From the NCBI GenBank assembly GCA_016935735.1, contig JAFGQK010000006.1, positions 1-32,201 on the forward strand: DNA of 32,201 nucleotides, in the 5' to 3' direction. Below the pieces are notes generated by a model. That model saw only the letters and a program-made list of their open reading frames with translations. It was not told the DNA's origin and made no database searches. This DNA is from Spirochaetales bacterium. GTDB lineage: Bacteria; Spirochaetota; Spirochaetia; SZUA-6; JAFGRV01. A program made the translations under genes and the position numbers. This document shows positions 24,352 to 32,201 of the stretch, in pieces (within the stretch, counting starts at the first letter, position 1; each line of letters opens with the position of its first letter).

Positions 24352-27300
24352 TTTTTACCTCCTTTTTTCGTATCAAATGAAGGTTTAAAAATAAGACAAT
24401 CCACATTTGCCCTTTCATCGTGACCTGGAAATCCTATGAGTGTTATTCTCGCCTGCCCGGGTATATAAACACCGTCGACTACATAGGTGGTCCTGGCGTC
24501 CTCACAGAAAGAATGGGAACCTGTTTTCTTATCCGCCCTCCATTTTGCCAGGAATTTTTTATTACAATACAGGAAATACTCCGACTTTCCATTATCTATA
24601 TCAAAATAATTTATTTGAATTTCATAGAATCCGGGTTCCAGGAGCGGCTGGCATTCCAGGGAACCCATTCCCCTTTTATCAGTTATTACTATTTTCTGAT
24701 TCGATGCATCCTGAACATCCTGGATAGAATAATTCCTTTTTATCATATCTTCAGCTTCAATCAGAAAGGTTTTATCATCATTCGGGATAGTATAATCCCC
24801 GCTTGAATCTATGAATTCAATACAATCGATACGGGCACGTTCCCCGAAATCTCTTCTGCCGGAAATAACCAATTTCTCATTTTTTCTCACCCTTACATTT
24901 CTTATTACCCTGGTCACCCTGGTTTCTTCACACGCTAAATGGCTGGGTGTTCTTTCATTTGCACACCATATATCAAGCAGTCTCCAGCCCGAGCTGACAG
25001 AAAAGAACGAAAATCCGTCGTTTTCATCATAGTATGTTATATATATATCATACAACCCGGCTTTTTCGTCAAAATCATAGATTGCCGATCCCCAGAAATC
25101 ATTTCTTACAAGCTGGTTATTGGAGGCACTTTCATTCTCTTCTATTATATATCCGAAAAGCATCAATGCTTCCGCTTCGATAAGAAACGAATAGGGCATC
25201 ATATAGGTAATCTCATTTTGCCTGTTGCCTGTGCCTCTATAGATCACTTTTACCATATAACTGTCTTTCGGCACCTGTTTGAAATAAACGGTTTCTGCCT
25301 CTTCTACTTTTATAACAGGAATTATCTTTTTCCCGATCAGTTCATCCAGGCTGTTGTACAGGCAGACTTGAGTGGAAACAACCGGCTTATTTCCTGTATT
25401 TTTCACTTGTATCCGCACGGTCCTGTCAATTCGTTTTGCTTCAATAATTTTCAGCATATAGTGATCTTCCGGGCTGCCCAGGATTTTATCCATGACAAAA
25501 ACAGGATAAAAATTATTGTTTTGATTCTTTTCATTAATAAGCTGATGCGGATTAATGACTGCATAAAGCTTTTCAATAGCGGGATTAAGTTTTTCTTTAA
25601 TATCTATTTCCACCCTGGCCGTTTGTGTATCCTGAAAGTTAACCGTCTGGTAGTGGTAAAAATCCTCATTATTCTGAGTACCTGCCTGTTCTATTAAATC
25701 CGGATTTGAAACCAGAAAGCACTCGACATCCGTGCAATCGCAGATTGAATATCCCCTGTTTTCCAGGGTAAGTATAATTTTTTCTTCGTAGGCTTCTGCA
25801 TTACTGATCAAGAAATCGGGGAGCGGTTTAAAGGAATAACTGGATTTATTATTCAAATAATCGTCTTCCATTATTTTTCTATCCGCATTCACCTCTGCAA
25901 TAATCTTGAATTCACCGGTGATACCGGATAAACCGGGCCAGTTAACGATTAATGGTTCAATACTGGTGGGATTGTAGCGTATCGTTTGAATTTTGTTCAA
26001 TTCATCCCCCACCTGGCAATATAAGTCTACCGGTACTGGTGGTGCAGCTATATCCTTTGGTGATACTATTGTGACCTTTATATCATTCTCTTCTATTTCC
26101 ACGGATGTAACAGAATAATCCGGCAGGACCTGCACTGAAAATTTTGTCCGGTTATTGTTAACGGAAACTTCTTGAGTATCACTCACTACCTCGATAAGGT
26201 AATCCATCGCAGGCTTTTCCATGTGCATTATTTCGGTAACGATGCGAGTTTCATTCGGACCCAACGGCTGGGCGGGAATTTCCTTTATTTTTTTTCCATT
26301 TTGAATAATCGTGATAGAATACTCACCGGAAGAGAGGTACCCTGAATTTTTTATAGTAAAAGACAGGATAAAATCATTACCGATCTTTTTGGACCGTGGT
26401 TCTGTTCCTGTGAAATGTACTGTTAAATCGGGCAATAAATTATAATTCGTATAATAAATCCCCTCCTGGTCTGTCTCATTATTCAATTGAATATCCTCAT
26501 CATTACTGTTTTCAGGTACCATACCAATCAGGGCGAGATGAAATAAAGCATTTTGATCGATAAAATAATCATATTGAGAAAAATCAATATCGAGATGTTG
26601 AAAGTGAAAAAGGCTCTGGCAGGAATACCATGTATCCGTATTGTTATTTCTTACTGCAATACGTAATTTTCCCGTATCAATATATGCCAGGAATAGATAA
26701 TTACCGACATCAAAGAGCTGGGGACTGGAAAATTCGCTGCATCCCAATCCGGTATGAACCGCTTCTGTAAATGTCTGATTGGTATAACGGCTCAGATAGA
26801 TTGATTTCAATGTATCGGACTCATCAATATTGTTTTTACCGGCAAAGACAATGAAACATTCATCATGTGATTTTCCCAGAACCGGGACAGACATATCCCC
26901 GATATTGAATTCGAGAAGCTTCGATGATACCTTTATTCTGGCTTGATTGTCCAGGACAAGGCACGTGACATTCATATCATCTGCTGTCGTTACATCCCCG
27001 TCATTATCGGAAGTCCAGAGGATAACATAATCCCCGTTACTGTATTCAACCCGGGCATTCATTATATAGTTGTCTTTGCTGCCGGAGACCTGAAAAGGCA
27101 GGCCCCAATAATTATCCCGGTATAGAGACACATACAATTCTGAATCCGCGGTCTTGTAATTCTTATCCATATCTTTATAAAAGAGAATCAAGGCATTTTC
27201 TTTTTCCCCGATTGCCAATTGGGGATTTACACTGTTGTTTGTATAGGGAATCTCTTCCGGCTCCATCCATTTTCCATTTATCTGGAATGAATAAAAAAAC

Positions 27301-27779
27301 TTTTTATTATTCAAAATGATATTATAGATGTCATCATCATTCATACCCTCGAGAAAGAAATTATCTATTGCCGTCTGATCCTCGTTCAGGAATTCCGGTA
27401 AATTGAATAATTCATCATAGTTGGTAGTATCGCCACTCATAAGCATAAGAGGAATCCCGGATGCTAATTTTTCAGAACAAAGGATACTCTTCTCGTTCCA
27501 GTTATGAAAAGGGACAGGTATTGATGATGACCACCTTTTTTTTGACCTGCATACATAATATAGCTCATCAGGTTTTCGAGTATTCTTTATTGTAAACGTT
27601 AGATTCAAATCATGGTTTTGATCTTCAAAAAATAACATGTCCTTCAGGTCATTTTCTCTAGAAGGCGGATGTATTAACTCAAATTCAGGCTGATCATAAC
27701 CAAATGTTCGAATTATACCTGTAAAGAATAGTAAATAAATAAGCACGATTATTTTTCGAACAATACATGTTTTTGCCAT
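24348..27779 (-). CDS. Secreted protein with CARDB domains and two C-terminal CBM6/35-like modules
   Basis: 1143 residues, first gene of the secreted operon; ATG 27779 with AAAGGAGA. The signal peptide runs to about residue 27 (IVLIYLLFFTGIIRTFG). Residues 40-440 contain repeated strands such as GDYVILWTSDNDGD and may be a propeller related to that of the next gene. PDLTVHFTGTEP (about 460) starts a CARDB domain with SFTIKNSGYLSSGEYS and NNNRTKFSV; two or three more CARDB-like repeats follow to about 860. Two tandem beta-sandwich modules close the protein, at 863-987 (FLIEAEALML...YDIYITYYDENDGFS...GERARIDCIEFI) and 1003-1136 (FLIEAEDMIK...YFDIDNGKS...DERANVDCLIF). Both have the IEAE opening and ARID/ANVD closing strand of CBM6/CBM35-type carbohydrate binders. 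No catalytic domain is visible. Its start follows a promoter-palindrome region. Confidence 0.75.
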   Translation of the reverse strand: MAKTCIVRKIIVLIYLLFFTGIIRTFGYDQPEFELIHPPSRENDLKDMLFFEDQNHDLNLTFTIKNTRKPDELYYVCRSKKRWSSSIPVPFHNWNEKSILCSEKLASGIPLMLMSGDTTNYDELFNLPEFLNEDQTAIDNFFLEGMNDDDIYNIILNNKKFFYSFQINGKWMEPEEIPYTNNSVNPQLAIGEKENALILFYKDMDKNYKTADSELYVSLYRDNYWGLPFQVSGSKDNYIMNARVEYSNGDYVILWTSDNDGDVTTADDMNVTCLVLDNQARIKVSSKLLEFNIGDMSVPVLGKSHDECFIVFAGKNNIDESDTLKSIYLSRYTNQTFTEAVHTGLGCSEFSSPQLFDVGNYLFLAYIDTGKLRIAVRNNNTDTWYSCQSLFHFQHLDIDFSQYDYFIDQNALFHLALIGMVPENSNDEDIQLNNETDQEGIYYTNYNLLPDLTVHFTGTEPRSKKIGNDFILSFTIKNSGYLSSGEYSITIIQNGKKIKEIPAQPLGPNETRIVTEIMHMEKPAMDYLIEVVSDTQEVSVNNNRTKFSVQVLPDYSVTSVEIEENDIKVTIVSPKDIAAPPVPVDLYCQVGDELNKIQTIRYNPTSIEPLIVNWPGLSGITGEFKIIAEVNADRKIMEDDYLNNKSSYSFKPLPDFLISNAEAYEEKIILTLENRGYSICDCTDVECFLVSNPDLIEQAGTQNNEDFYHYQTVNFQDTQTARVEIDIKEKLNPAIEKLYAVINPHQLINEKNQNNNFYPVFVMDKILGSPEDHYMLKIIEAKRIDRTVRIQVKNTGNKPVVSTQVCLYNSLDELIGKKIIPVIKVEEAETVYFKQVPKDSYMVKVIYRGTGNRQNEITYMMPYSFLIEAEALMLFGYIIEENESASNNQLVRNDFWGSAIYDFDEKAGLYDIYITYYDENDGFSFFSVSSGWRLLDIWCANERTPSHLACEETRVTRVIRNVRVRKNEKLVISGRRDFGERARIDCIEFIDSSGDYTIPNDDKTFLIEAEDMIKRNYSIQDVQDASNQKIVITDKRGMGSLECQPLLEPGFYEIQINYFDIDNGKSEYFLYCNKKFLAKWRADKKTGSHSFCEDARTTYVVDGVYIPGQARITLIGFPGHDERANVDCLIFKPSFDTKKGGKK

Positions 27780-27813
27780 TTATTTCTCCTTTTTTACTAT
27801 TTATTTTTGTTTA

Positions 27814-27858
27814 ACTATAATTAATTCTTTGTGAAACGGGGTTGTCACGTTTAGTGAC
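27814..27858 (-). promoter_or_regulatory. Candidate promoter and operator of the secreted operon
   Basis: On the minus strand GTGACA (27843-27848, 5 of 6) is followed after 17 bases by ATTAAT (27820-27825, 4 of 6); a better -10, TATAGT (27814-27819), lies 6 bases further but with an over-long spacer. The -35 box forms one arm of a perfect inverted repeat, GTCAC-N5-GTGAC (27844-27858), so a dimeric regulator bound there would occlude RNA polymerase. This is the only promoter-like site seen for the 17-kb operon. Confidence 0.4.
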
Positions 27859-28022
27859 CCACCTCTTCGATAAGAAAAAATTACATTATCATATTTATCG
27901 CTGGATGTCAAGCTGCAAGCATGAATTCTTACGATTTTTTTACTGGGGGTGCTTATTTTGGAACATCATACTGGTAAATAGAGTAATAGAACTTTACACC
28001 AGGCTAAGGGATTCATTCCCCA

Positions 28023-28298
28023 TTGCATATCCTGGAGCAAATAAAGCTGATTGACCTCCATTGCAAAGCAACCCCTGGATTAATAACAAAAACAATCAGA
28101 GCTTGTTATCAGGAAAAACCTGTGGAGTTTGCCACTTACCACCTTTATGATAAAGGTGCATATGAAAAAGGGCCTTTAAGCGGGCGGATTACCGACAGGG
28201 TTATGGAACCCTGGAAACTGCCTCAAAGCGAGTCAGAACAGGAAGCAGTAAAGCGATTGCAGAACCTTATAAGAACATTAAGAGAAAAACGAAAATAG
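28023..28298 (+). CDS. Orphan small reading frame, possibly a gene remnant
   Basis: A 91-codon plus-strand frame in the 540-base gap between two minus-strand genes. It opens at a TTG with no good ribosome site, so the real start may be internal or lost. The second half is unlike chance sequence: FATYHLYDKGAYEKGPLSGRI, then a basic, helical tail SEQEAVKRLQNLIRTLREKRK. I do not recognise a family. The rest of the gap (27860-28022) is AT-rich and also contains a 70-codon frame without a ribosome site that I do not believe. A decayed gene fragment is the best guess; a small regulator is possible. Confidence 0.35.
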   Translation: MHILEQIKLIDLHCKATPGLITKTIRACYQEKPVEFATYHLYDKGAYEKGPLSGRITDRVMEPWKLPQSESEQEAVKRLQNLIRTLREKRK

Positions 28299-28323
28299 AA
28301 AAGGTATTAATCCGGGCTTCTCT

Positions 28324-30909
28324 TTAATAAACAAGGATAAAATTACCCCTGAATCTATCTGTCACGGGCAAATGCGAAAACGGTTTGTCCTTTATATCCG
28401 GGATTCCCGCATCTTTATAATACTGTTCCAGTTCACCATACAATTCCTTTCCGAATACCGTCGTATAAAGCTTCCCGGATTTATATGGCTTCCCCGGGAT
28501 CTTTTCCAGGGCGTTTTCCAAATTATACACCAGCTTTCTGATAATCATGGCGATTTCCGGTGCTTTTACCAGGGCTTTGTAATCGTCAGGTACCTTTGTG
28601 CGGGCATGCATCAGGTAAAGTTCGGTAAAATAGAGAAACTTCAGTGCCCTGAACGCGAGGTCCTTGCCGGCCGGCTGCATATCGTATAAAGCGATATTAT
28701 TCCGGAGCCCCCTTGTATAGGCATTCAGTTCATCTAAAAGAGTCATAAAATCCTGCTGGCCGCAGCTCCCGGTGAGATAGACCGATTCAATATCCCCTGC
28801 CTCATTTGAAGGAATATACTGCATTATCTCACTCCTGTAATAGAAGTATTTCGGCACGGCAATCCCCACACATTCATTGTCAATAAGGAAAGAATAGCCG
28901 CGTGTCATGGAGAAATTCCTGGAATTGGCTTTACCGGAAAAATATGATTCCTGCATAAAAGGAGACATTATCCCTGAACCCCCGTGTGTAAGCTCATGGA
29001 TAACCGTTTCTATCATATCTGCCTGATTATCGCCGGAGCGTAAAAAGACTAAAAGCATCTCCGGTCTGTATACACCGATAGTGGTCATTACCCACAAGCC
29101 TTCCCGGTCTTTTTTTTTCAAAATCTCGATGACATTATTGAGGGTTTTCATATCCTTTTCCGTGGATGTTAATTCCTTGAAATTGAATTCGGTATCCGTT
29201 TCCGGCTGGGTATAGTATTGTATATAAGGATCACTTCCATCAACCTCTTTTACTGCCTGGATCATCTGCTCTATCCTCTCTTCCGAAACCGTATACCTTT
29301 CCGGGTAAGAAGCCTTTCCTGTTTCCACCTGCTTTTTTTTCTTTGCCGGGGGATCGGATGCGTCCACTTTTGTCCCTTCGGGTACATAGAGTTCAATACG
29401 GGGGCCGAAATCTTCCGATGATTCATTGCAGTCAAACTGCCTGTCTGTCCCGCTTTCACCTTCGGGAAAAAGCATGAGCCCGTAATTTGAAGTCGGATTT
29501 TTAATCCATTCATTCACAAGCTCCGTAACATCCCAGGAAAACCATACCCCTTCACCGGCATCCTTTGCAGCCTGGAGCAGTGTTCCCGTAAGGGTGGTTG
29601 TCCCGTATTTTTTCGTTGAATAACGGGGAAGTGTCGCATAGGTAACGTTAAGTTCTTTCCAGTCTGATTCAATTTTCCTTATACTTACAGGGATTTCTTT
29701 TGCAGAACCCGAATAGACCATAAATAATTTCAAAAGAGCTTTATTGATTTTTGTCCCCGGGGGAATACTCTCAAAATCAAAACCCTTCAGAAGCACTATT
29801 CTTTTATCCTTTCCCCAGAAACCCAGGAAAAGCGCCGGTTCTCCTTCCGCGCCATTGACAATCCAGCCCCGGCCATGCCCGAAATTCAGATTCTTCTGGT
29901 GCGATGCGGCATTCACCCATGTATCCTCTGCCGGCACGATACTTACCATCTTGCCTTCCGGTATCTCTTCCGTAAGGGTATCTTCCCCGGTTTCCGTGAG
30001 TTCCCTTGCCATGGTGATGACAGGTTCAACCGGCTTTTCCTGCACATTATTCTGCAATGTGACAATTACCTGCGGAATATACTCTTTTTTATCTTTTGCA
30101 TTGTTTTGAATCGGGAGCCATTTCCCTGCCCAGGATCCGGGGACAAGACCGTTCCAGCAAAGCCATTCCACGGAAGCAATTTCAATACTGCCGAAATCCG
30201 CTTTCCTGTTTATCAGGCTTTTACTCGTATTCTTTGGGCTGGTGAACCAGGGAGGATCGACAAGGATACCATATGCTGCACTTTGAGGTTGTTCTATCCA
30301 TGCTTTTACAATTTCCGTGACATCGATCTCGAAAAAGCCCGGGGCATTCCTGAATGGAAGAACATCGGGTGTATCTTTGCTGTTTGCTTCAACATCGGCC
30401 TGGCCAAAGCCGGCTTTCCTGTCATCGCTTTCCACTAATGAAGTGAAAGGAACATCCTGCCCGATTTTACTATAAATATCATTATAGGTGATTTTTTCAT
30501 CATCCCATTCTTTCAGTATTCGGCGTGCAAAAATACCGATCTCTTTTCTCGATGAACCCCCGTAATTGATAAATATCCGGAGTTTTGCAGATTTGAAAAC
30601 ATTTTTTCTTACATTCAACTCTTTTATAAGCGCCTCGATATTGAATCCGCCGATAATAAGAGCATCCTTGGGTGTGTATTTACTGTCTGCCGTGTTCAAT
30701 ATCATGACCGGATAGGTGACCCTTCCCCCGGCAACCGCACTCCTCATACCGAAACCATAATCCTTCTGTGCTTCGGTTCTTCCACTGTAATTTCTGCCGG
30801 GCTGATGCGAACGCAGGGAGGCATCTTTTGTGGCATACATAACAAGTTCCCCGGAAAAAGCGGAATACATTACAAACAAAATGATGATTATTACCCCTAT
30901 CCTTTTCAT
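28324..30909 (-). CDS. Secreted DNRLRE-domain protein with HELTH metallopeptidase-like domain
   Basis: 861 residues, with ATG 30909 behind AAAAGGAGAA; the signal peptide is residues 1-19. Residues about 25-265 and 320-520 are two DNRLRE-type beta-sandwich domains. Each opens with a D-x-x-x-x-x-S/A-x-x-x-x-x-N-x-G-like block (KDASLRSHQPGRNYSGR; EDTWVNAASHQKNLNFG). Each ends with the V-TE-IV-W strand (FFEIDVTEIVKAWIEQP; WFSWDVTELVNEWIKNP) and the YGILV or YGLML strand. A Lys-rich linker (near 525) leads to a third domain with HELTH at 638-642, the zincin HExxH motif, and a possible third ligand Glu679 in IDNECVGIA. DNRLRE modules bind polysaccharide or build surface layers in other proteins. 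The predicted protease domain could process neighbouring surface proteins, but this is inference. The gene stands alone, 2.6 kb, between the operon and the lipoprotein gene. Confidence 0.75.
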   Translation of the reverse strand: MKRIGVIIIILFVMYSAFSGELVMYATKDASLRSHQPGRNYSGRTEAQKDYGFGMRSAVAGGRVTYPVMILNTADSKYTPKDALIIGGFNIEALIKELNVRKNVFKSAKLRIFINYGGSSRKEIGIFARRILKEWDDEKITYNDIYSKIGQDVPFTSLVESDDRKAGFGQADVEANSKDTPDVLPFRNAPGFFEIDVTEIVKAWIEQPQSAAYGILVDPPWFTSPKNTSKSLINRKADFGSIEIASVEWLCWNGLVPGSWAGKWLPIQNNAKDKKEYIPQVIVTLQNNVQEKPVEPVITMARELTETGEDTLTEEIPEGKMVSIVPAEDTWVNAASHQKNLNFGHGRGWIVNGAEGEPALFLGFWGKDKRIVLLKGFDFESIPPGTKINKALLKLFMVYSGSAKEIPVSIRKIESDWKELNVTYATLPRYSTKKYGTTTLTGTLLQAAKDAGEGVWFSWDVTELVNEWIKNPTSNYGLMLFPEGESGTDRQFDCNESSEDFGPRIELYVPEGTKVDASDPPAKKKKQVETGKASYPERYTVSEERIEQMIQAVKEVDGSDPYIQYYTQPETDTEFNFKELTSTEKDMKTLNNVIEILKKKDREGLWVMTTIGVYRPEMLLVFLRSGDNQADMIETVIHELTHGGSGIMSPFMQESYFSGKANSRNFSMTRGYSFLIDNECVGIAVPKYFYYRSEIMQYIPSNEAGDIESVYLTGSCGQQDFMTLLDELNAYTRGLRNNIALYDMQPAGKDLAFRALKFLYFTELYLMHARTKVPDDYKALVKAPEIAMIIRKLVYNLENALEKIPGKPYKSGKLYTTVFGKELYGELEQYYKDAGIPDIKDKPFSHLPVTDRFRGNFILVY

Positions 30910-31044
30910 AACATTCTCCTTTTAAAAAGAGTGACGTATAAAAAAAGTATAGTAAAATACTTTGAGCGATTCCACTATATCAACGACTTTTTTCGCTTTT
31001 ATAATATTCAGGTGAGTGATAAAAGTGGCTTTATTGATGTTCCA

Positions 31045-31095
31045 TGGGGCTGTTTAAAAAGCCGGAATAATATCTCTGCTTTTTAAACAGCCCCA
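31045..31095. repeat. Perfect 18-bp inverted repeat hairpin
   Basis: TGGGGCTGTTTAAAAAGC and its exact reverse complement are separated by 15 bases. The element lies 44 bases past the lipoprotein stop codon and before the metallopeptidase gene. It could end transcription, although no T run follows the stem on either strand. Ends of the form GGGGCTGTTTAAAA resemble inverted repeats of some insertion sequences (IS1182-like), so a miniature or residual transposon end is an alternative. No second copy was noticed in the window. Confidence 0.85.
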
Positions 31096-31138
31096 CAGAT
31101 AACGGGGATGATGTATGTTATTTTGACTTTAAGAATTC

Positions 31139-31954
31139 TTATTCTATCCCATACCCTTCCAGGTAGTAAACAAAGTCAGGTACTTCAGGATCATTGCTTT
31201 TAATATGAACCGTCGCATTGAACGTGTCTACCCGTACAGGTAAAAAACCAATCTGGTAGGTGATTTCCGTATCGGGTAAAACCGGTGAAACAGCATCACT
31301 GACAGGGAAGAATCCTTCACCATCCATGGTGACATATCTTTCTTCCTTGACAAGAACAAGATCGGCAGATCCTATATTCTTCAAATGAAAGATTTTATTT
31401 TTTTCATTCCCTATTTTGAATTCCCCGAAGTTCACGACAGTCCCGCTTTGCATGATGGCATTACCATTCCGGATGCTTAATTCGGGCACGGCACTTTCCG
31501 TACCGGTACTTATTATGGTGAATTGATAGGGTGACCTGCCTGTATCATTACTTTTTACACTGATAAGAGCCTGATATGTTCCTGAAACCGGAGGTTGGAA
31601 TGAGATAGAGAAAAGAGAAGTACTTCCCGACAGGATATTCGCTTCTGCATCCTTTATAAACGAGAATCCTTCACCACTCAGCAATACATGTGGATCGTCA
31701 TAAAGGTTAAGGGTTTCTTCTCCCCTATTCTCTATCGTGAAGTTAATAATCTTTTCTGTCCCGGCAACCGTACTTCCTATGGGAAAAGAGGGGTTGTTGT
31801 AAGGAATACTATAAGACCCATTCAAAATAGCGATTTCCGCAGGAAGTGGTTCTACAATAATCCCCTCATCTTCAGAACCAATAAGCCCTATAATAAGATT
31901 ACATCCGGATAATGATAGAAAAACCACTATTAATAAAACACTTAATTTATTCAT
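31139..31954 (-). CDS. Lipoprotein with two choice-of-anchor (ASH-like) domains
   Basis: 271 residues, with ATG 31954. The signal peptide ends in the lipobox LSGC, so Cys18 would be lipidated and the protein held in the outer or inner membrane facing the periplasm or surface. Residues about 40-150 and 155-271 are two copies of an ASH/HYDIN-type beta domain: FPIGSTVAGTEKIINFTIENRGEETLNL with VKSNDTGRSPYQF in the first, and VNFGEFKIGNEKNKIFHLKNIGSADL with IKSNDPEVPDFVYYLEGYG in the second. Such domains usually sit next to catalytic or binding modules as structural repeats; here they form the whole mature protein. The ribosome site is weak (GCGGGGGC). It has its own promoter upstream and a hairpin downstream, so it is probably monocistronic. 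Confidence 0.85.
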   Translation of the reverse strand: MNKLSVLLIVVFLSLSGCNLIIGLIGSEDEGIIVEPLPAEIAILNGSYSIPYNNPSFPIGSTVAGTEKIINFTIENRGEETLNLYDDPHVLLSGEGFSFIKDAEANILSGSTSLFSISFQPPVSGTYQALISVKSNDTGRSPYQFTIISTGTESAVPELSIRNGNAIMQSGTVVNFGEFKIGNEKNKIFHLKNIGSADLVLVKEERYVTMDGEGFFPVSDAVSPVLPDTEITYQIGFLPVRVDTFNATVHIKSNDPEVPDFVYYLEGYGIE

Positions 31955-32039
31955 GAAAGCCCCCGCTTTGTTAAATAGATCGTTTATTTTGAATACTCTT
32001 CAACCACTTGTAGTTTTATATGGTACTCATAAAACATAA

Positions 32040-32102
32040 ATAATATATACTATATTATATCTCCGCTGTTTATAATATAGCCCCTTTTCCTTTTTTCGTC
32101 AA
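32040..32102 (-). promoter_or_regulatory. Promoter and leader palindrome of the lipoprotein gene
   Basis: The minus strand has TTGACG (32097-32102), a 17-base spacer, then TATATT (32074-32079), the best sigma-70-like pair in the window after that of arsR. Predicted transcription starts near 32067, giving a leader of about 110 bases. Just inside it lies a perfect palindrome, ATAATATA-TAC-TATATTAT (32040-32058), an operator-sized site or a short RNA hairpin. Confidence 0.6.
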
Positions 32103-32148
32103 GTTTTCTCCGGGGAAGGGTGCGAACGCCATAACAGGTTTTAAAAAC

Positions 32149-32175
32149 CACGGAACACACTGAATACACAGAAAT
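32149..32175. repeat. CAC-nonamer repeat (second site)
   Basis: Three 9-base units in a row: CACGGAACA, CACTGAATA and CACAGAAAT, the same CACNGANNN pattern as at 10323-10349. It lies upstream of the lipoprotein promoter near the right edge of the window. Nothing else is visible in the last 100 bases. Confidence 0.7.
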
Positions 32176-32201
32176 AAAAGACCGAAAATAAAATAATGAA
32201 A

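Noticed and set aside
24939..25697. 252-codon plus-strand frame
   Set aside because: It is antisense to the CBM-bearing 1143-residue protein; the product is Ile/Phe/Tyr-rich, as expected from the complement of Asn- and Lys-rich coding sequence.
31045..31095. Classical rho-independent terminator
   Set aside because: The stem is strong, but no T run follows on either strand; it is listed as a hairpin of unknown role instead.

Overview
The window is about 32 kb from a diderm bacterium. Evidence for an outer membrane is a TolC-type channel, a lipobox lipoprotein and many Sec signal peptides. The mix of an Nqr/Rnf-type ion pump, very large carbohydrate-binding secreted proteins and choice-of-anchor lipoproteins would fit an anaerobic or facultative environmental bacterium, possibly Spirochaetota. 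No rRNA, tRNA or species marker is present, so the phylum is a guess. No CRISPR array, prophage or intact insertion sequence was seen.

Layout. (1) 1-2821, minus strand: a tolC-like gene and a macA-like adaptor gene, with a heptanucleotide tandem array starting exactly at the macA stop codon. A MacB-type ABC permease would be expected beyond the left edge. (2) 3121-7458, minus: nqrB-C-D-E-F with ATGA overlaps or very short gaps, followed by an unnamed 152-residue protein. There is no nqrA or rnfC in the window. (3) 7599-9649, plus: an ArsR-type repressor, an ABC ATPase and an ABC-2 permease, divergent from nqr with a readable promoter on each side. (4) 9656-10136, minus: a thioredoxin-type arsenate reductase that keeps every catalytic residue but has no usable start codon in its own frame. 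The translated start upstream looks like the first residues of an ArsR repressor, one base out of frame, joined at a run of seven T.

(5) 10424-27779, minus: a tightly packed four-gene, 17-kb operon of secreted proteins. Order of transcription: a 1143-residue protein (probable propeller, CARDB domains, two CBM6/35-like modules); a 1865-residue protein (propeller, Ig-like repeats, long beta-rich C-terminus); a 340-residue glycine-rich protein; and a 2404-residue multi-module protein with a clan GH-A, agarase-like glycoside hydrolase domain and an AbfB/CBM42-like module. This looks like one extracellular polysaccharide-binding and degrading apparatus. (6) 28023-31954: a small orphan reading frame on the plus strand; a secreted protein with two DNRLRE-type domains and an HELTH zinc-metallopeptidase-like domain; an 18-bp-arm hairpin; and a lipoprotein with two ASH-type (choice-of-anchor D) domains behind a strong-looking promoter.

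The points most worth following up are the arsR'-arsC fusion or frameshift, the NqrA-less hybrid nqr operon, the giant secreted operon whose hydrolase has a helical insert and an atypical acid/base motif, and the DNRLRE-metallopeptidase fusion.
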